From Spartobacteria bacterium LR76 (GTDB taxonomy: Bacteria > Verrucomicrobiota > Verrucomicrobiia > Chthoniobacterales > Terrimicrobiaceae), in the NCBI GenBank assembly GCA_003054655.1, contig QAYZ01000015.1:496001-560000 (forward strand): 64,000 nucleotides of DNA, read 5' to 3'. Under the pieces are notes generated by a model. It searched no databases, was not told the origin of the DNA, and saw only the letters and a program-made list of their open reading frames with translations. The first letter of the stretch is position 1. Every line of letters begins with the position of its first letter. Shown here in pieces: positions 61,690 to 64,000 of the stretch. The translations under genes were made by a program, and so were the position numbers.

Positions 61690-62382
61690 ATGCACTCTCG
61701 CCGTATTCAAATCGCCCCTTCGATGATGTGCGCCGACTTTCTCCATCTGGAGGAGGAGGTCCGCTTTCTGGAGTCTCACGGCGTAGACTGGATGCACGTC
61801 GACATCATGGACGGCCACTACGTCCCAAACTTCACCCTCGGCATTGACTACTGCCAGGCGCTGAGCCGCGCGTGCCGCATGCCTTTCGACGTGCACCTCA
61901 TGGTGGAGCACCCGGAGGCGCACGTGGAGGGCTTCGCCAGCCTCCCAGGAGCCCGTCTGACCTTTCATCCCGAGACCGTCCGGCAGCCGATCCGCCTCAT
62001 CGAGCGGATCCGCGAACTCGGCGCGTCGCCCGGCCTCGCGCTGGACCCCTCGCATACCGTCGACCAGTTCCGCCATCTCTTTCCGCTCGTGGACCAGGTC
62101 CTCGTCATGACGGTGAATCCGGGCTACGCCGGTCAAAAGCTCCAGCCGCATTGCCTCGACAAGATCGCCGAGCTGCGCGCCCTCCTCGATGCCCAGGGGC
62201 TCAAGGCGGAGATCGAGGTGGACGGTAACGTGAGCTGGGATAACATCCCGCGCATGATCGATGCCGGGGCCGACATCCTCGTCGTCGGCACCTCGTCGCT
62301 CTTTCAGAAGGGACTCTCCCGCGAGGACGCCTTCACCAGGCTCGCCCAACTCGTGCAGCCGGATCTCAGCGCGGCGAATTGA
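61690..62382 (+). CDS. Ribulose-phosphate 3-epimerase family protein
   Basis: A 230-residue TIM-barrel epimerase. The family residues are present: Ser in IAPSMMCADF, His and catalytic Asp in HVDIMDGHYVPNFTLG, His in DVHLMVEHPEAH, second catalytic Asp in IEVDGNVSWDNIP, and the phosphate site ADILVVGTSSLF. Within a deoxy-sugar locus it is more likely a pathway-specific epimerase (for example of the allulose-6-phosphate type) than the housekeeping Rpe. It starts 3 bases after the operator array and is followed by the regulator after 57 bases. Confidence 0.9.
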   Translation: MHSRRIQIAPSMMCADFLHLEEEVRFLESHGVDWMHVDIMDGHYVPNFTLGIDYCQALSRACRMPFDVHLMVEHPEAHVEGFASLPGARLTFHPETVRQPIRLIERIRELGASPGLALDPSHTVDQFRHLFPLVDQVLVMTVNPGYAGQKLQPHCLDKIAELRALLDAQGLKAEIEVDGNVSWDNIPRMIDAGADILVVGTSSLFQKGLSREDAFTRLAQLVQPDLSAAN

Positions 62383-62439
62383 TCAAAACCCGGTCATTTT
62401 CCTTGTGATGGCGTGGGAAAATCTGCGTGATTCCGTGAG

Positions 62440-63204
62440 ATGAAACGCTCGGTGCGCCAACGGGAAATTCTGAGACTCCTCCAGGATCGCGAGGAGATCA
62501 GCGTCGAGGAGGCGTGCGAGAGCTTCCAGATTTCCCAGGCGACCGCCCGCCGGGACTTCGCCACTCTGGCTGAGGAAGGCCGCGTGGAGAAAACCTGGGG
62601 CGGCGTGCGCAGCGCCGATCCGCACGCGAATCCCATGCTGCCCAGCGGCCTGCGCGAAAATCTCAACTCCAGCGAGAAACACCGCATCGGCGCACGCGCC
62701 GCGGAGATGTGCCGCGATGGCGACATCGTCTTCGTCGATGGCGGCACCACGACCTCGCAGATGGCCCGCTGGCTGGCCGCCCGCCCGGTGCGGGTGGTGA
62801 CCAACTCCCTTCTCATCGCCCACGAGATCGACCGTCAGCGCACGGATGCGCAGGGCGCGGAGGTGTTTCTCACCGGTGGCTATCTCTACCCCGGCTCCGG
62901 ATTGCTGGTCGGTCCCGAGACAGTGGAAAGCGTTCGCCGCTATCGAGCCGTCACCGCCTTTCTCTCCGTCGGCGGCATCACGGAGGAGGGCTTCGCCAAC
63001 AACCACCACCTCGTCGTCGAGGTCGAGCGGGCCATGATTTCACGTGCCTCGCGGGTCGTCCTGCTGGCAGACCATTCCAAATTTGGTCGGCGCGAACTCG
63101 TCTCCGAATGCTCGTGGGACGAGGTCGACGTCGTCGTCACCGACCGCCCGCCGGACGAGACGTTTCGCAAACTGCTGACCGATCGCGTGGTGGTCGCGGA
63201 GTAA
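62440..63204 (+). CDS. DeoR/GlpR family transcriptional regulator
   Basis: Sugar-phosphate-responsive repressor. The 254-residue protein has the N-terminal DeoR helix-turn-helix (RQREILRLLQDREEISVEEA, then FQISQATARRDFATLAEEGR) and the C-terminal sensor domain with IVFVDGGTTTSQMARWLAAR, FLTGGYLYPGSGLLVGPE, the EGFANNHHLVVEVERAM region and LLADHSKFGRRELVSEC. Regulators of this class bind phased direct repeats, matching the array at 61617-61686, and respond to a phosphorylated intermediate. Co-directional with the epimerase gene. Confidence 0.95.
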   Translation: MKRSVRQREILRLLQDREEISVEEACESFQISQATARRDFATLAEEGRVEKTWGGVRSADPHANPMLPSGLRENLNSSEKHRIGARAAEMCRDGDIVFVDGGTTTSQMARWLAARPVRVVTNSLLIAHEIDRQRTDAQGAEVFLTGGYLYPGSGLLVGPETVESVRRYRAVTAFLSVGGITEEGFANNHHLVVEVERAMISRASRVVLLADHSKFGRRELVSECSWDEVDVVVTDRPPDETFRKLLTDRVVVAE

Positions 63205-63234
63205 CGCCGCCGCGACCACGCTTCCGTCGGGAGA

Positions 63235-64000
63235 TCAGAGAGCGACCGTGTTCGCCCCGGGCTGAAGGGCCGCCACCGCGCCCTTCCAGACAAATTCCCC
63301 GCTCAGGCTGCCGGGCAGGTGGATTTCTCCCTGCGCCTTGCCGCCGGCAAACTGGAGGCGGAGCGCGATCTCGCCCTGCGGATGCCGCACGGAGCACTCC
63401 AGCCATTCCATCTCATGCGGCTGCGGCGCGATGCGCACCTTGGCAAATCCCGGTGCGGCAGGCCGCACTCCGGCGATGCTCGCCAGGGTATGCCAGGCTG
63501 GATGCGCGCCCCAGGGGTGGGAATCACTCCGCGTCGGCTCCGGCTGCTCGGGCGTCGAGGTAAAGCCCAGCGCCGGAAGTCCCCGCCAGAACGCAAGCTG
63601 ACGGTGAAACTCCTCCTCCTCGCCCTGCAGGTACAGCGCCTCGAGCAGATAAAAGGACGCGTAAATCGACGTCTTCGCCATCCCCGGTTCGTTCCGCAGC
63701 GCCGCGAGGCATCGGGCCGCCCGCGCCGGGTCCATCAGGCCGGTGACCAGGGCAAAAGCCTGCGCATGCTCGCTGGTAAGATCGGAAAGCGTCGTGTCGC
63801 GCAGCAATCCCCGCTTCTCATCCCAATACCGGTCGAGCGTCGCGGCGAAAACCCGTTCCGCCCACTCGCGGTTGCGCCGGGCCAGCAGGAGATCGCCATG
63901 CGCCTCCTCCACCTCGGCCGCCGCCAGCAGCGCCAGCACCCACTGGAGATTCACGATGCTGGAGTCTCCCTCCCACACCCCGGGACCGCAGCCCGTATCC
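63235..64000 (-). CDS. Alpha-L-rhamnosidase-like protein (GH78 type), partial
   Basis: The 3' part of a gene that continues past the right edge; the frame is still open at 64000. The visible 255 residues hold the end of an alpha/alpha six-barrel (GPGVWEGDSSIVNLQWVLAL, DLTSEHAQAFALVTGLMDPA, SIYASFYLLEALYLQGEEEE, TRSDSHPWGAHPAWHTLASI) and a C-terminal beta domain (VRIAPQPHEMEWLECSVRHP, GEIALRLQFAGGKAQGEIHL). SDSHPWGAHPAWHTL followed by G.RP..PGF..V.IAP is typical of GH78-like rhamnosidases. It would release L-rhamnose for the isomerase. Convergent with the regulator gene. Confidence 0.82.
   Translation of the reverse strand, partial: DTGCGPGVWEGDSSIVNLQWVLALLAAAEVEEAHGDLLLARRNREWAERVFAATLDRYWDEKRGLLRDTTLSDLTSEHAQAFALVTGLMDPARAARCLAALRNEPGMAKTSIYASFYLLEALYLQGEEEEFHRQLAFWRGLPALGFTSTPEQPEPTRSDSHPWGAHPAWHTLASIAGVRPAAPGFAKVRIAPQPHEMEWLECSVRHPQGEIALRLQFAGGKAQGEIHLPGSLSGEFVWKGAVAALQPGANTVAL

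Overview
The window reads as a 64 kb stretch of chromosome from a high-GC free-living bacterium, most likely of the Verrucomicrobiota. The reasons are inferred rather than computed: many genes lack a Shine-Dalgarno sequence, there is a PEP-CTERM/GloVer surface protein beside a pseudopilin, a FloA-NfeD membrane operon, several conserved proteins of no known function of the kind seen in this phylum, and dense housekeeping operons without phage or plasmid genes. Only one RNA gene, tRNA-Leu(GAG), was recognised. No CRISPR array, complete insertion sequence or prophage was seen.

Layout. 1-2.3 kb: the 3' part of a DUF6600-like, Gln-rich protein and a secreted protein of unknown function. 2.4-10.1 kb: high-affinity potassium uptake (kdpABC) with its sensor and regulator (kdpDE), closed by a terminator. 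10.2-12.0 kb: nrdR overlapping a protein with an ATP-cone-like N-terminus, a HIT protein and a DUF486 membrane protein. 12.1-15.3 kb (minus): PEP-CTERM beta-propeller protein, pseudopilin and di-heme cytochrome c peroxidase in one unit. 15.7-19.3 kb: an orphan nuoD, divergent from a type II NADH dehydrogenase and a ketopantoate reductase. 19.4-21.4 kb: an ECF sigma factor, a probable membrane anti-sigma partner and an HtrA-like protein whose whole catalytic triad is substituted. 21.7-24.3 kb (minus): lptF/G-type permease, unknown protein, dus. 24.4-30.2 kb: dinG-type helicase, DUF4230 protein, then rbfA-nrnA-truB-ribF. 30.2-34.1 kb (minus): aroE, nadB-panC and secG. 34.2-37.7 kb: accB-accC and ilvN-ilvC.

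38.0-44.4 kb: a small conserved gene with a readable promoter, a pair of REP-like hairpins, a four-gene FloA/NfeD membrane operon, an RsbU/RsbW-type phosphatase-kinase pair, and a Gfo/Idh/MocA oxidoreductase. 44.5-50.2 kb: glycerol uptake and oxidation (glpF-glpK-glpD), then two peptide-type ABC permeases without partners. 50.3-54.6 kb: a hybrid sensor kinase, a 360-base stretch ending in a strong minus-strand terminator, and a lipoprotein with an internal repeat. 54.8-55.6 kb: rplU-rpmA and tRNA-Leu. 55.6-56.7 kb: eroded DNA holding the 3' stub of a GH1 beta-glucosidase.

56.7-64 kb: a deoxy-sugar locus. A five-gene minus operon (two zinc-type dehydrogenases, a TIM-barrel isomerase/epimerase, L-rhamnose isomerase, a GmhA-like SIS isomerase) diverges from a ribulose-phosphate-3-epimerase homologue and a DeoR-type regulator, with a GH78-like alpha-L-rhamnosidase entering from the right edge. 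The divergent region carries an array of an 8-base motif at an exact 11-base period, the most readable operator in the window. The locus has no recognisable rhamnulokinase or aldolase, so it either depends on genes elsewhere or encodes a variant pathway. This locus and the ECF/pseudo-HtrA operon are the two best candidates for something not yet described.
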